Source: Faecalibacterium sp. CAG:1138 (GTDB lineage Bacteria > Bacillota > Clostridia > Christensenellales > CAG-917). Taken from it: a stretch of DNA of 64,000 nucleotides. A model generated the notes under the pieces. The model ran no database searches. It saw only the letters and a list, made by a program, of their open reading frames with translations, and was not told the DNA's origin. Below are positions 1 to 8,021 of this stretch, piece after piece. The stretch covers positions 1 through 64,000 of the forward strand of contig HF988646.1 of NCBI GenBank assembly GCA_000434675.1, written 5' to 3'. Numbering within the stretch: the stretch's first letter is position 1; each line of letters begins with the position of its first letter. The translations under genes were made by a program, and so were the position numbers.

Positions 1-1
1 C

Positions 2-418
2 AAGGGGCGCGACCTCATAACCAAAGAGGAGGTTGCCAAACTAACCATTGATTTCGTCAATCAGAAGCTTGAGAAGGTTACCGCCATAAACGTGGGCGGC
101 ACGGGCGGCCTCGGCACGGGGACGGGACGTATAACGGGGAAGAAGGTGCTCACCAACGGCAACACCAAAATATTCGGCGCCGACGAGGCTTCCGAAAAGG
201 CCGTTTACGGCAAATACAGCGTGCACATAGTTTTCAAAGCGGCAAAAAGTTCGCCGACCGTTGAAAACTACGATATGTTTTACTACGTCGTTTACGTCTA
301 TGAAGACGGCGGCAACTGGCAGGACGGCTATTCGCAGCAGAACTATCCTACGCTTATCAACGGCCCCGAAATAACCGGTTCGGCCTCTGCGGAAAGAATA
401 TCCTATTCCACAACCTGA
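2..418 (+). CDS. C-terminal part of an unrecognised protein (5' end outside window)
   Basis: An open frame runs from the first bases of the window to a TGA at 416-418, giving about 138 residues of a protein whose start lies upstream. The visible part begins with a charged helix-like stretch (KEEVAKLTIDFVNQKLEKV), continues through a Gly/Thr-rich segment with many small residues, and ends in a Tyr-rich segment (YDMFYYVVYVYEDGG). I do not recognise a family. A GTG at 92 could in principle start a shorter product, but the same frame stays open upstream with coding-like composition, so I treat it as a truncated gene. A strong hairpin terminator follows 13 bases after the stop, so this is the last gene of its transcription unit. 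Confidence 0.6.
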   Translation, partial: KGRDLITKEEVAKLTIDFVNQKLEKVTAINVGGTGGLGTGTGRITGKKVLTNGNTKIFGADEASEKAVYGKYSVHIVFKAAKSSPTVENYDMFYYVVYVYEDGGNWQDGYSQQNYPTLINGPEITGSASAERISYSTT

Positions 419-430
419 TTTAATCGCAAC

Positions 431-461
431 AAAAAACCTCTCCCGAAAGAGAGGTTTTTTT
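431..461. terminator. Rho-independent terminator, usable in both directions
   Basis: A perfect stem AAAAAACCTCTC / GAGAGGTTTTTT closes a short CCGAAA loop and ends in a T run. It lies between the end of the partial gene on the plus strand and the degV-family gene on the minus strand and can end both. Confidence 0.9.
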
Positions 462-485
462 GCGCCGATTTTCAGGGCGTTTGCG

Positions 486-1355
486 TTATCTGTGTTCGCC
501 GAGGCAGAACACCGCCATCGTTCCCGGGCCGCTGTGCGCGCCGATAACGGGTTCGAGCATGTTTATAACGACGTCCTTGACTCGGACTTTCTCCTTTATC
601 TTCTTTGCCAGAAATTCCGCTTCCTCCACGCAGTCGCCGTGGGAAATGAATATCACTTGCTCCTCAGGATTCACTATGCTTGTGGCGATTTGCTCGGCAA
701 GCGTCAGAATGGATTTCTTTCTGCCGATAACCTTGCCCACCGGCACGAGGTGCCCGCTATCGTCCATGTGCATCATAGGTTTGACGCTGAGCGCCATGGC
801 CAGAAGATATCCGCTGGCTTTCACCCTGCCGCCCTTGAAAAGGTGATACAGATCGTCCACCGTGAACCAGTGGCAGCATTTTAGCTTGTTTTCCTCAAGC
901 CAGTCGGCCACTTCCGTAAGCGATTTGCCTTGTTCCTTGAGCTCGCAGGCGTGATAGACGAGAAGGCCTTCGCCGAGAGCCGCGGACAAGCTGTCGACGA
1001 CTCGGATCGTTCTGGAAGGATATTTTTCCGAAAGTTCGTCGGCAGCCATTTTGGCGGCGTTATACGTCGCGCTGAGTCCGCTTGAAAAAGCAACGCACAA
1101 AACGTCGTTGCCGCTTTGTAAGATTTGTTCAAAACTCTCGCGAAAAGCGTCGGCGTTTGCGCACGACGTGCTGATTTTTTCGTGAGCGCGGAGTTTGTCG
1201 TAAAAAGGTTTGAGGTCGGTTTTCTGACCTTTGACGTAGCTTGGATATTCGCCGGTTTCGGTTATCACCATAAGAGGGACGACCGTCAGGTCGAAGCGTT
1301 CGATAAGTTCGTCCGTAAGGTTCGAGGACGAGTCGGTTACGATTTTATAATTCAT
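486..1355 (-). CDS. DegV family fatty-acid-binding protein
   Basis: The 289-residue product starts MNYKIVTDSSSNL, the N-terminal signature of DegV/FakB proteins, which bind a single fatty acid and present it to the kinase FakA for phosphorylation in the cytosol. Length fits the family (about 280-290). Internal marks include FSSGLSATYNAA and the RVVDS segment of the lipid-binding fold, and a GAHSGPGTMAVF segment near the C-terminus, all typical. An in-frame extension upstream to 1433 exists, but the ATG at 1355 has a good ribosome site (AGAGGTG) and begins exactly at the conserved N-terminus, so it is preferred. No FakA gene is in the window. It is a single-gene unit on the minus strand. The fatty-acid role is inferred from the family. 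Confidence 0.9.
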   Translation of the reverse strand: MNYKIVTDSSSNLTDELIERFDLTVVPLMVITETGEYPSYVKGQKTDLKPFYDKLRAHEKISTSCANADAFRESFEQILQSGNDVLCVAFSSGLSATYNAAKMAADELSEKYPSRTIRVVDSLSAALGEGLLVYHACELKEQGKSLTEVADWLEENKLKCCHWFTVDDLYHLFKGGRVKASGYLLAMALSVKPMMHMDDSGHLVPVGKVIGRKKSILTLAEQIATSIVNPEEQVIFISHGDCVEEAEFLAKKIKEKVRVKDVVINMLEPVIGAHSGPGTMAVFCLGEHR

Positions 1356-1385
1356 ATTGCACCTCTGATTTTTTGTTACAAATTT

Positions 1386-1415
1386 ATGATAAAGAACCAA
1401 GGGCGAAAAAATCAA
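1386..1415 (-). promoter_or_regulatory. Candidate promoter of the degV-family gene
   Basis: Read on the minus strand there is TTGATT, an 18-base spacer and TATCAT, about 30 bases upstream of the start codon. The -10 is imperfect, so this is tentative. Confidence 0.45.
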
Positions 1416-1516
1416 CCTACTGTGTCGTTTCACGTTCTATGGTTTTTTATGCGCCGTAGAAACGACAAAAATCGAACTCTACTCTCGGTAGAATGGCAAA
1501 ATTCGGCCGAAAAAGG

Positions 1517-1545
1517 TTGCCTATAACATATATTTATGTTAAAAT
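1517..1545 (+). promoter_or_regulatory. Promoter of the XRE regulator
   Basis: TTGCCT is followed by a 17-base spacer and TAAAAT, 52 bases before the start at 1598. An inverted repeat TGTCGTTT/AAACGACA lies upstream at 1423-1467 and could be an operator, but nothing links it to this promoter directly. Confidence 0.6.
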
Positions 1546-1597
1546 TTATTTGCATTTATTATTTTTGAAAAATACGTCAGCAAATTTGAGGTTCATA

Positions 1598-2308
1598 ATG
1601 GATAATCAAAACGAAATTTTGAAAAACACAATAGCCAAAAATCTGTCGGCTTATCGAAAAAAAGCGGGGCTTACTCAGTCGCAGCTTGCCGAGCTTCTAA
1701 ATTACAGCGACAAAGCCGTTTCCAAATGGGAACGCGGCGACGGTGTTCCGGATATTTTCGTTCTCAAAAAGACGGCGGACATTTTCGGCGTCAGCGTCGA
1801 AAGGCTTATTTCCGACGAAAGCGAACAAGTTTCCGAGCAGCCGGAAGAGCAGCCTGCCGAAAAGCAGCCCTATTTTAACAGAAAAAGGAAATTTATTATC
1901 AGCGCCATTTCCGTTCTCGTGGTCTGGATGATTGCGACGCTTGTCTTTTCCGCAATGGAAATGAAGGGCATCAAAAAGAACAACTGGCTCGCATTTATCT
2001 ATGCCGTTCCCGTTTCCATGGTGGTGGCAATTTGTTTTTCAGGCGTTTGGGGGCGCGCGACAGATATCATGTTCACCGTTTCGGGGTTCGTGTGGTCGCT
2101 TGCCTTAAGCACGTTTCTGTCGGTTAAAATTGCCAACAAGTGGCTGATTTTCATCATTATGATCCCCGTTCAGGCAATCATCGTTTTAAGCTGCAATCTC
2201 GGCAAAAAGCCGCTTTTCAGAAAAAAACCTAAGCCTGCGGACGAAACTTCGTTTGCCGAGGAAGGAAATACTGATTCCAAAAACGACACGAGAGGAGAGA
2301 ACTTATGA
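1598..2308 (+). CDS. XRE-family transcriptional regulator with membrane-spanning C-terminus
   Basis: The 236-residue product has an N-terminal Cro/C1 helix-turn-helix at about residues 10-65 (LSAYRKKAGLTQSQLAELL, then YSDKAVSKWERG), the classic XRE signature. A Glu/Gln-rich linker follows (SEQVSEQPEEQPAEKQP) and then four hydrophobic segments from about residue 95 to 210, ending in a charged tail. This is therefore a membrane-anchored DNA-binding protein, a layout common among Bacillota regulators whose signal is unknown. The upstream in-frame ATG at 1493 would add 35 residues of non-conserved sequence; the ATG at 1598 with GAGG upstream is preferred. Its stop overlaps the start of a 25-codon ORF (ATGA), suggesting translational coupling. 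The target genes are not evident. Confidence 0.85.
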   Translation: MDNQNEILKNTIAKNLSAYRKKAGLTQSQLAELLNYSDKAVSKWERGDGVPDIFVLKKTADIFGVSVERLISDESEQVSEQPEEQPAEKQPYFNRKRKFIISAISVLVVWMIATLVFSAMEMKGIKKNNWLAFIYAVPVSMVVAICFSGVWGRATDIMFTVSGFVWSLALSTFLSVKIANKWLIFIIMIPVQAIIVLSCNLGKKPLFRKKPKPADETSFAEEGNTDSKNDTRGENL

Positions 2309-2382
2309 TCACAAACAAAAAAATCGGCCGAATCGCAGACGCAACCGGCGCGGCGTTCGACGCGGCTTGGAACCTTAAATAA
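2305..2382 (+). CDS. 25-residue ORF coupled to the XRE regulator
   Basis: This ORF starts at an ATG overlapping the regulator's TGA (sequence ATGA) and sits behind a strong ribosome site (AGAGGAGAG, 5 bases before the ATG). It encodes MITNKKIGRIADATGAAFDA followed by AWNLK and stops at TAA 2380-2382, just before a terminator. It has no signal peptide and no recognisable family; the centre is Ala-rich and may form an amphipathic helix. The good ribosome site and the coupling argue that it is translated. It could be a small peptide partner of the regulator or the leftover of a longer gene. Confidence 0.5.
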   Translation: MITNKKIGRIADATGAAFDAAWNLK

Positions 2383-2395
2383 ACGAAACGGACAC

Positions 2396-2428
2396 GAAAA
2401 AATGCGGAAGATTTCTTCCGCATTTTTG
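2396..2428. terminator. Bidirectional terminator between convergent genes
   Basis: The stem AAAAATGCGGAAGA / TCTTCCGCATTTTT carries A and T tracts on both sides and separates the XRE unit on the plus strand from the ferritin-like gene on the minus strand. Confidence 0.9.
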
Positions 2429-2444
2429 ATTTTTTCGTGGCAGT

Positions 2445-3719
2445 TTATCTGGAAGCTACGGCTTCTTTTTTCCTTGCGACGGAAACGTTGTCGCGTTTGA
2501 CGTCGTCCAGCGATTTTATAGGGTGCGGCGCGGTTTGGAAGCGATAGTCTTTTCCTTCCGCTTTGATGTGCTTTTCGATGACATCGTGCGACGGCACCTT
2601 TTCAACGTCGGAGATCATGATGCGTTGCATATCGAAGAATTTTGCGTCGGACGGCAATTCGTTTACGTTCACCCAGTCTTCGCCTTTTCCTTGCAGATAG
2701 CTTTGCTTAAGCACCTCGCGGATATAGGAAACGTTGTCGCTCTTTTCAAAGGAAATAAGTTCCGGAAACACCTGATCGGGGATAACTTCCGCGGCTTCCT
2801 TTCTCTCGTAGTCCTTCAAAGCCTGCGCCGCAACGTGCAAGTGATTTACCTCGATTTCGTAGTGGCGTCCCCACATCGATTTGACGTAAGGATCGGTTTC
2901 ATCCATAAATAACGAATAATAAAGGTAACATTCGGTGTATTCGTGCATCAGCCAGCATTCAAGCCAGGACGTTGTCGGATCCATCAGACTTTCGTATTGC
3001 GTAACGTGCTGTTCCTCGATCATGGCGATTTCGGCGTAAAGTTTTCGGCCGAGGTCGCTGGTGTAGAAGCCTGCCTGATTCATATAGTAGTTCATGGTTT
3101 GCTGTTCGGCGGCCACGATGATGGAGGAGTCGAGCCTCGTCAGCGGGTTTGCCGAGCCGTAATCGGTTTTTCTTTTCACGTCGTCCCACGGGAAGCGATG
3201 TTCCGCAATCGTAGGCCTGCCCGGCATAATTTCGGTAAGTCCGCCCACCAGCTTTTTGGCTTCGATGCCGTGCTCAAGGTTCAGAAGATCGGCGTAACGA
3301 TAGAGGTGATCGAAGTCCTCCAGAAGCGCAAAGTCCAAGGCTTGCTTGACGTAAGGGTTGGCTTCTCGGCGCGCGAAAACGGCGGTAAGCTCGACGGCAA
3401 GCTGCTCGTAACCGATGGTGGTTTCCAGAACGGTTTCGCTTATAGGTTTTAAGCAGGAAATGCGTTTTTGCTGTTGCTGTTCGCTCTTTCTGACTTCGGC
3501 GATTTTGCGGCGAATGTCGTTGTCGGCGCAATGGCGCGCGAAATTATGCAAAAACCACTGGGCTTCGAATTCCGCGCCGTTTGCGAGAATGATTCTGATT
3601 TTCGTGAAAGGCGTCGTTTCGTGTTTGTTATAGGCTTTTGGATACATGTCGGACAGGCTGAAATAGGTGCCGTCGGACGAAATAGGTTGTTCCGCGAACG
3701 GATTTTTTTTGTTGTTCAT
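2445..3719 (-). CDS. Ferritin-like (putative diiron) protein
   Basis: The 424-residue product has no signal peptide or membrane segment. Its middle reads as a long four-helix bundle with acidic/His pairs spaced as in ferritin-like diiron proteins: a first helix with YEQLAVELTAVFARRE, then LLEDFDHLYRYADLL, then EIAMIEEQHVTQYESLM (an ExxH motif) and EIEVNHLHVAAQAL. These Glu and His residues could ligate two metal ions. The protein is longer than rubrerythrin or ferritin and has Lys/Glu-rich ends, so an assigned oxygenase or storage role would be a guess. The ribosome site AAAGGAGAG precedes the ATG at 3719. It diverges from the DUF1294 gene, with its own promoter. The metal-binding fold is inferred from motif spacing only. 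Confidence 0.6.
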   Translation of the reverse strand: MNNKKNPFAEQPISSDGTYFSLSDMYPKAYNKHETTPFTKIRIILANGAEFEAQWFLHNFARHCADNDIRRKIAEVRKSEQQQQKRISCLKPISETVLETTIGYEQLAVELTAVFARREANPYVKQALDFALLEDFDHLYRYADLLNLEHGIEAKKLVGGLTEIMPGRPTIAEHRFPWDDVKRKTDYGSANPLTRLDSSIIVAAEQQTMNYYMNQAGFYTSDLGRKLYAEIAMIEEQHVTQYESLMDPTTSWLECWLMHEYTECYLYYSLFMDETDPYVKSMWGRHYEIEVNHLHVAAQALKDYERKEAAEVIPDQVFPELISFEKSDNVSYIREVLKQSYLQGKGEDWVNVNELPSDAKFFDMQRIMISDVEKVPSHDVIEKHIKAEGKDYRFQTAPHPIKSLDDVKRDNVSVARKKEAVASR

Positions 3720-3745
3720 AAACTCTCCTTTATTTTGATTTAACT

Positions 3746-3773
3746 ATAGTATGTCCCGTAAAAAATTTTTCAA
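3746..3773 (-). promoter_or_regulatory. Promoter of the ferritin-like gene
   Basis: On the minus strand there is TTGAAA, 16 bases and TACTAT. It is back to back with the plus-strand promoter that begins 5 bases away. Confidence 0.65.
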
Positions 3774-3777
3774 ACCG

Positions 3778-3806
3778 TTGAAAAACGCGGCAGGGTTTGT
3801 TATAAT
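3778..3806 (+). promoter_or_regulatory. Promoter of the DUF1294 gene
   Basis: TTGAAA, a 17-base spacer and a perfect TATAAT lie 30 bases before the start codon. Confidence 0.85.
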
Positions 3807-3836
3807 TGAATTGTAAAGGAAAAGGGGGGTGTCGTT

Positions 3837-4163
3837 ATGGGAGGAATCTTAGCTGTCGCCGCGGGGCAAATAACCGCGGAAACGATGGTGTTTATCGCGC
3901 TTACGGCGCTGTTCGTCGTGATGACGTTCGTCGGGATTTTTGCCATGAAGTCTGACAAGGAGAAGGCAAAAAAGGGCAAATGGCGCACGAAAGAGGCCAC
4001 TTTGTTTCTCATTGCGTTTTTTATGGGCGGAGTGGGGACCACGATCGGCATGCAAAAATATCGCCACAAAACCAATCACCCGTATTTCAGGTACGGCTTG
4101 CCCGCCCTCGCCGTTTTGAACGTGCTGACGCTGGTTGCGGCGGCGGTGCTTGCATTTAGATAA
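3837..4163 (+). CDS. DUF1294 membrane protein
   Basis: The 108-residue product has three hydrophobic helices and the DUF1294 core: a cytoplasmic Lys-rich loop KSDKEKAKKGKWR, a helix with LFLIAFFMGGVGTTIGM, and the RHKTNHPYFRYGLP segment. This family of small integral membrane proteins has no agreed function. The gene stands alone between its own promoter and a terminator. The ribosome region AAAGGAAAAGGGG supports the ATG at 3837. Family assignment is secure by motif; function is unknown. Confidence 0.85.
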   Translation: MGGILAVAAGQITAETMVFIALTALFVVMTFVGIFAMKSDKEKAKKGKWRTKEATLFLIAFFMGGVGTTIGMQKYRHKTNHPYFRYGLPALAVLNVLTLVAAAVLAFR

Positions 4164-4167
4164 CGCC

Positions 4168-4195
4168 AAAATCGCCTGTTAAGGCGATTTTTTTT
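4168..4195 (+). terminator. Terminator of the DUF1294 gene
   Basis: The stem AAAATCGCC / GGCGATTTT around TGTTAA is followed by a T8 tract. Confidence 0.9.
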
Positions 4196-4219
4196 GCTTT
4201 TTTCGCGGCCGCAGGCCCG

Positions 4220-4249
4220 AAACCGCCCTTTGAACGGGGGCGGTTTTTA
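4220..4249 (+). terminator. Second terminator-like hairpin
   Basis: AACCGCCC and GGGGGCGGTT form a stem around TTTGAAC and end in TTTTT, just before the next promoter. It would back up the preceding terminator and insulate the transporter gene. Confidence 0.6.
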
Positions 4250-4254
4250 TATGG

Positions 4255-4283
4255 TTGACAAAAGAAGCCGTATGTAGTAAAAT
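4255..4283 (+). promoter_or_regulatory. Promoter of the first GPH transporter unit
   Basis: A perfect TTGACA is followed by 17 bases and TAAAAT. The remaining 98 bases up to the ATG are A/T-rich; I see no riboswitch or operator in them. Confidence 0.85.
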
Positions 4284-4381
4284 GAAAAAGATTGCACGTT
4301 ATATTTTTGTTATACAATAAATATAAAGCAGTCAAATAACTTTTTTTTCCGCAGGCCATCGGGTCTTTAAGAGGCATTTTT

Positions 4382-5911
4382 ATGGATGAAAACAAAAAAT
4401 ACTTAGGCAAAAAAGAGATATGGCTCTATTCCGTCGCGGCGCTCGGCCAAGGCATGATGTACGCCATAATGTCGGGATACATCACCGACTTCTATTTGCA
4501 GGTTTTGCATCTCGGTCTTCCGTTCGTGCTGATTCTGACGTTCGTGTCCAGGTTCTGGGATGCGGTCAACGATCCTATCGTCGGAAGCATCGTCGACCGC
4601 CACACCACCAAATGGGGCAAATTCAAACCGTACGTTGCGTTCTCGGCTTTGCCTATGGCGGTGCTGACCTTTTTGATGTTCTTCGACTGGGGCGGGGCGC
4701 TTGACATAAAGGCGCATCCGGAGGTAGCCGTCGGAGCAATGGTCTATGCGACCGTAACTTACGTTTTGTGGGATATGGCCTACACCGTCGGCGACGTTCC
4801 GTTCTGGAGCCTGCCTAACGTTATGACGCCGAATCCGGACGAAAGAGGCCAGCTTTTCAGTCTGTCCAGAACGATAAACAGCATCGGCTCGGCAATCCCG
4901 ACCGTTCTCTTCACGATTCTTTTCGGTTTTGCCGGCAAGCTCGGAATAAAGAGCGACGGCACGAAATATCTTATCATCGTTTCGTTCGTTTCCATTTTGG
5001 GACTTGCGCTTTATATGATAAGCTGCTTCGCCGTCAAGGAAAGGGTGCTCATCCCGAATATGCCGAAAGAGAAAAAGGATCCTAACGAACCGAGCGTTCT
5101 CAAGCGTTTGCTGCAATGCAGGCCGCTGATGCTCGTGGTTACGATGGGCATTCTGGCAAGCGGCAGATATCTTATGGGCGCGGCTTCCGTGCACGTTGCA
5201 AGATACGCGTTCTATATCGGAAAAAGCACCGAAGGTCTGACTCCGGACGAAATTAACGCGGCCGTCAGCTCCAGCATAAGCCTGGTTAACCTCGTTCTGA
5301 CGGGTTGCTCGGCGGTGGGTATGTTCGGCACCATGCTGCTTCTTCCGCGTCTCTACAAAAAATACGACTACAAAACCATCGTCGTGTTCGCATGCCTTGC
5401 GGGCTTCGGCGCAAGTTTGATCACCACCGTTCTCGGCGTCATCAGCATCGTGAAAGACGTAAGGTTGCTGTTCTTCTTCTGCATACCGTTCATTCTCGTT
5501 CAATGCGTGCCGCTAGGCGTTCTGAACGTAACCTCTTACGCAATGGTGGGCGACTGTCTGGACTATCTCGAATGGAAAACCGGCTACCGCGACAACGCTT
5601 TGGGCAGCGCGTGCCAGACCTTCGTCAACAAGCTTTCCAACGCGCTCGCAACGGGCTTCGTCATCATCATGTACATCATCATTGGCCTTGATCCGAAGGA
5701 TACGATGGCAAACGGCGCAGTGAAACTGGTCACCGATTTGTCGCATATTCAAAGGGTAGGCATGTTCTCGCTGGTGTCCATAGTTCCGGGACTTTCCATG
5801 CTCGTTTGCGCGATACCTGTGTTCTTCTACGACATTTCCGGCGAAAAGAAAAAACGCATAACCGCCGAACTTGCCCAGATGCGTCAGGCAAAAGGCATAA
5901 CAATCGAATAA
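4382..5911 (+). CDS. GPH-family (MelB-like) sugar:cation symporter
   Basis: The 509-residue protein has about twelve transmembrane helices and opens with the glycoside-pentoside-hexuronide signature: KEIWLYSVAALGQGMMYAIM, YITDFYLQVL, then RFWDAVNDPIVGSIVDR and TTKWGKFKPY. The WDAVNDP and GKFKPY loops are the family's cation and sugar site motifs. It probably brings a glycoside into the cell with Na+ or H+. Substrate cannot be read from sequence; alpha-galactosidase and a sugar kinase lie 12 kb downstream, so a galactoside is possible but unproven. Start: ATG at 4382 preceded by AAGAGG. It heads an operon with the acyltransferase-like and flippase-like genes, with 24 bases to the next start. 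Confidence 0.9.
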   Translation: MDENKKYLGKKEIWLYSVAALGQGMMYAIMSGYITDFYLQVLHLGLPFVLILTFVSRFWDAVNDPIVGSIVDRHTTKWGKFKPYVAFSALPMAVLTFLMFFDWGGALDIKAHPEVAVGAMVYATVTYVLWDMAYTVGDVPFWSLPNVMTPNPDERGQLFSLSRTINSIGSAIPTVLFTILFGFAGKLGIKSDGTKYLIIVSFVSILGLALYMISCFAVKERVLIPNMPKEKKDPNEPSVLKRLLQCRPLMLVVTMGILASGRYLMGAASVHVARYAFYIGKSTEGLTPDEINAAVSSSISLVNLVLTGCSAVGMFGTMLLLPRLYKKYDYKTIVVFACLAGFGASLITTVLGVISIVKDVRLLFFFCIPFILVQCVPLGVLNVTSYAMVGDCLDYLEWKTGYRDNALGSACQTFVNKLSNALATGFVIIMYIIIGLDPKDTMANGAVKLVTDLSHIQRVGMFSLVSIVPGLSMLVCAIPVFFYDISGEKKKRITAELAQMRQAKGITIE

Positions 5912-5935
5912 ATACCCCCAAAAAAGGAAATAACT

Positions 5936-6718
5936 ATGAGCAAAAAAAACAAGGAAAAAGTGGTTTTGGACACTCATTATACTTCCGGTGAGGAGATTTT
6001 CAACAACAAATACGTCCCCGTGAATCACGGCAAAAGGCCGCACCTGTGGCTGGGCTTTGCCAAGGCCGTGGTAAGGATTTTCGTAAGGAAACCCGAAGTG
6101 GTCTGGAAAACGGAAATTCCGTCGGAGCCGTGTCTGTTCGTGTGCAATCACACCAAAATCTACGCGCCGGTTGCCATTTTGCTTTACTATAAAAACGTGA
6201 GGCTTTGGGCCAATTTCTACTTTATGTACTTAAAGGATTGCTGGAATCATATGATGAAAAAGGTCCTTAAGGACCGCAATCCTATTCTGAAGGGCGTTGC
6301 CGCGCTTATCATGCCGCTTGTGGTATGGACGTTCAAGAGCATCGAGGCCATTCCGGTGTTCCACGACACCCGCGTCAAATACACCTTCACCGAATTTGTG
6401 GACACCTTAAATGCCGGCAAGTGCAGCATGGTTTTTCCGGAAAGGACGGAAAATCAGGTGTCCAAATACGTCTACGAGTTCAACAGAGGCTTCACCTTCG
6501 TGGCTCAGACCTACTTCAAACAAACGGGCAAGCTTTTGAAATTCTATCCCGTTTATTGCTGTCAGAGCCTCAAAAAATTCGTTGTCGGCGAACCTATAAC
6601 CTACAACCCTGACGAGCCTATGCGCGCGCAGAGTGTGAAGATTGCGGAATATCTCCAAAACGAAGTTACCGCAATCGCCGACAGCCTCGGCGAACACGAC
6701 ATTGTTTTGTATGGATAA
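5936..6718 (+). CDS. PlsC-like acyltransferase family protein with altered catalytic motif
   Basis: The 260-residue protein resembles 1-acylglycerol-3-phosphate acyltransferases: a membrane-associated N-terminal region, LFVCNHTKIYAP at the first block, and MVFPERTEN at the third block (the FPEG-type motif that binds glycerol phosphate). The usual catalytic HxxxxD pair is incomplete: His72 is present, but the Asp position holds Ala77. It may therefore act on an unusual acceptor, rely on another residue, or be non-catalytic. ATG at 5936 follows AAAGGA. Its end overlaps the flippase-like gene by eight bases (ATGGATAA), so the two are translated together and probably act in the same envelope-lipid process. 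Confidence 0.7.
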   Translation: MSKKNKEKVVLDTHYTSGEEIFNNKYVPVNHGKRPHLWLGFAKAVVRIFVRKPEVVWKTEIPSEPCLFVCNHTKIYAPVAILLYYKNVRLWANFYFMYLKDCWNHMMKKVLKDRNPILKGVAALIMPLVVWTFKSIEAIPVFHDTRVKYTFTEFVDTLNAGKCSMVFPERTENQVSKYVYEFNRGFTFVAQTYFKQTGKLLKFYPVYCCQSLKKFVVGEPITYNPDEPMRAQSVKIAEYLQNEVTAIADSLGEHDIVLYG

Positions 6719-8021
6719 AGAAAAGAAAAAACTAAAAAGTCTGAAACTCACCGAAAGCGTGGATTTCTCCGATCTGGCAGGAGGCGAAGAAACCGTCGAA
6801 GATTTGGAGAAAATGGCTCCCAAAAAGCAAAATTTGGGGGTTAAAATTGCGTTTTTGGCGTTTAACGTGCTGATTGTGGTGTTTATCCTTTTGGCCGAGA
6901 AACACAATTCGGGCAGCATTCCGAACCTTAAAGAAACCATTCTGAACGCCAGATACGGCTGGCAGTACGCGGTCGCCGCATGCCTGCTGTTCGTGGTTAT
7001 GGTCGGCGCGGAAGCGCTGTGCTACGTTTTGATGATGCGTGTTTCGGGGCAGGGCTTCAGGCCGTGGCTGGCGGTGAAAACCACGATTATCGGCAAGTAT
7101 TACGACAACATAACTCCGTTCAGCATGGGCGGACAACCGTTTCAGATGTACTACATGGCAAAGTCGGGCTTAAGCACGTCAACCGCTTGTTCGATGCCGG
7201 TCATTCACCACGTCGTCAAGCTTCTCGTTTCCAACGTTGCCATAGTCGCTTGCTATATTTTCACGTCAACCAACACGGCGGGCGGCATCAAAATCGCGGC
7301 CTACGTCGGAGTGTTTTTTAATTTGTCGATGCCGGCGATAGTGGCGCTCTTCATAATCAAAAAATCGTGGGCTTTGGCAATAACCAAATGGGTTGTGAAA
7401 GTCGGGCATAAATTGCGCATTGTCAAGGATTACGACGCCACTCTGGACAAAATTCTGAAGATGGTGGACGAGTTCATCGGCACGCTTCGTTTCTTGTTCA
7501 AGCATATCGGCCTCAGCTTAATTATTGCGGTTCTGGCGCTTACGGAGGTTCTTGCTTTGGTGGCGGTTCCGTACTTCGTCATAAGGGCGTTCGGCGTCGA
7601 GTGCGATATGTGGCAGACAATCGTCAAAGGTATGTACGCAATGAACGCCGCATCTTACGTTCCGACCCCGGGTTCCGCGGGCGGCGCGGAAGCCTATTTC
7701 TACGGAATATTCGGCGACGAACTCGGAAGCGGCAACTTCTTCTGGGCAGTTATGTTCTGGCGCGCGATAACCTATTACGTCTATATCGTCATCGGCACTG
7801 CCATAAATTTCGGCATGGTTATATACAGCAGCATCAAAACCAGAAACTACAACAACAACTTAAAGCAGCGTCTTGCCGCGCTTCAGTCGAAGTTCAACAT
7901 CACCAAAAAGGCTTCGGAGGACGCGGAAGGCGACGTTTCCGTCGCACCGCCTAACGAACCTGACGAAGCGGCAGAAGCGGAGAACACAATCACGGAGGAT
8001 AAAGAATATGGTGAACATTGA
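6711..8021 (+). CDS. Flippase-like membrane protein (LPG synthase TM / UPF0104 family)
   Basis: The 436-residue product has a charged N-terminal 45 residues, then about eight hydrophobic helices and a Glu-rich cytoplasmic tail. Characteristic blocks are VKTTIIGKYYDNITPFSMGG followed by QPFQMYYM, and a later YVPTPGSAGGAEAYF, both hallmarks of the lysylphosphatidylglycerol synthase transmembrane-region family (AglD/YbhN-like), whose members move or modify lipids. There is no soluble aminoacyl-transferase domain, so this is the flippase-like portion only. An in-frame upstream extension to 6642 is rejected because ATG 6711 matches the overlap with the previous stop. The next gene starts inside its end (14-base overlap). 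Confidence 0.85.
   Translation: MDKEKKKLKSLKLTESVDFSDLAGGEETVEDLEKMAPKKQNLGVKIAFLAFNVLIVVFILLAEKHNSGSIPNLKETILNARYGWQYAVAACLLFVVMVGAEALCYVLMMRVSGQGFRPWLAVKTTIIGKYYDNITPFSMGGQPFQMYYMAKSGLSTSTACSMPVIHHVVKLLVSNVAIVACYIFTSTNTAGGIKIAAYVGVFFNLSMPAIVALFIIKKSWALAITKWVVKVGHKLRIVKDYDATLDKILKMVDEFIGTLRFLFKHIGLSLIIAVLALTEVLALVAVPYFVIRAFGVECDMWQTIVKGMYAMNAASYVPTPGSAGGAEAYFYGIFGDELGSGNFFWAVMFWRAITYYVYIVIGTAINFGMVIYSSIKTRNYNNNLKQRLAALQSKFNITKKASEDAEGDVSVAPPNEPDEAAEAENTITEDKEYGEH

Noticed and set aside
4403..5503. 366-residue minus-strand ORF opposite the first transporter
   Set aside because: Antisense shadow with a composition typical of mirrored codons.
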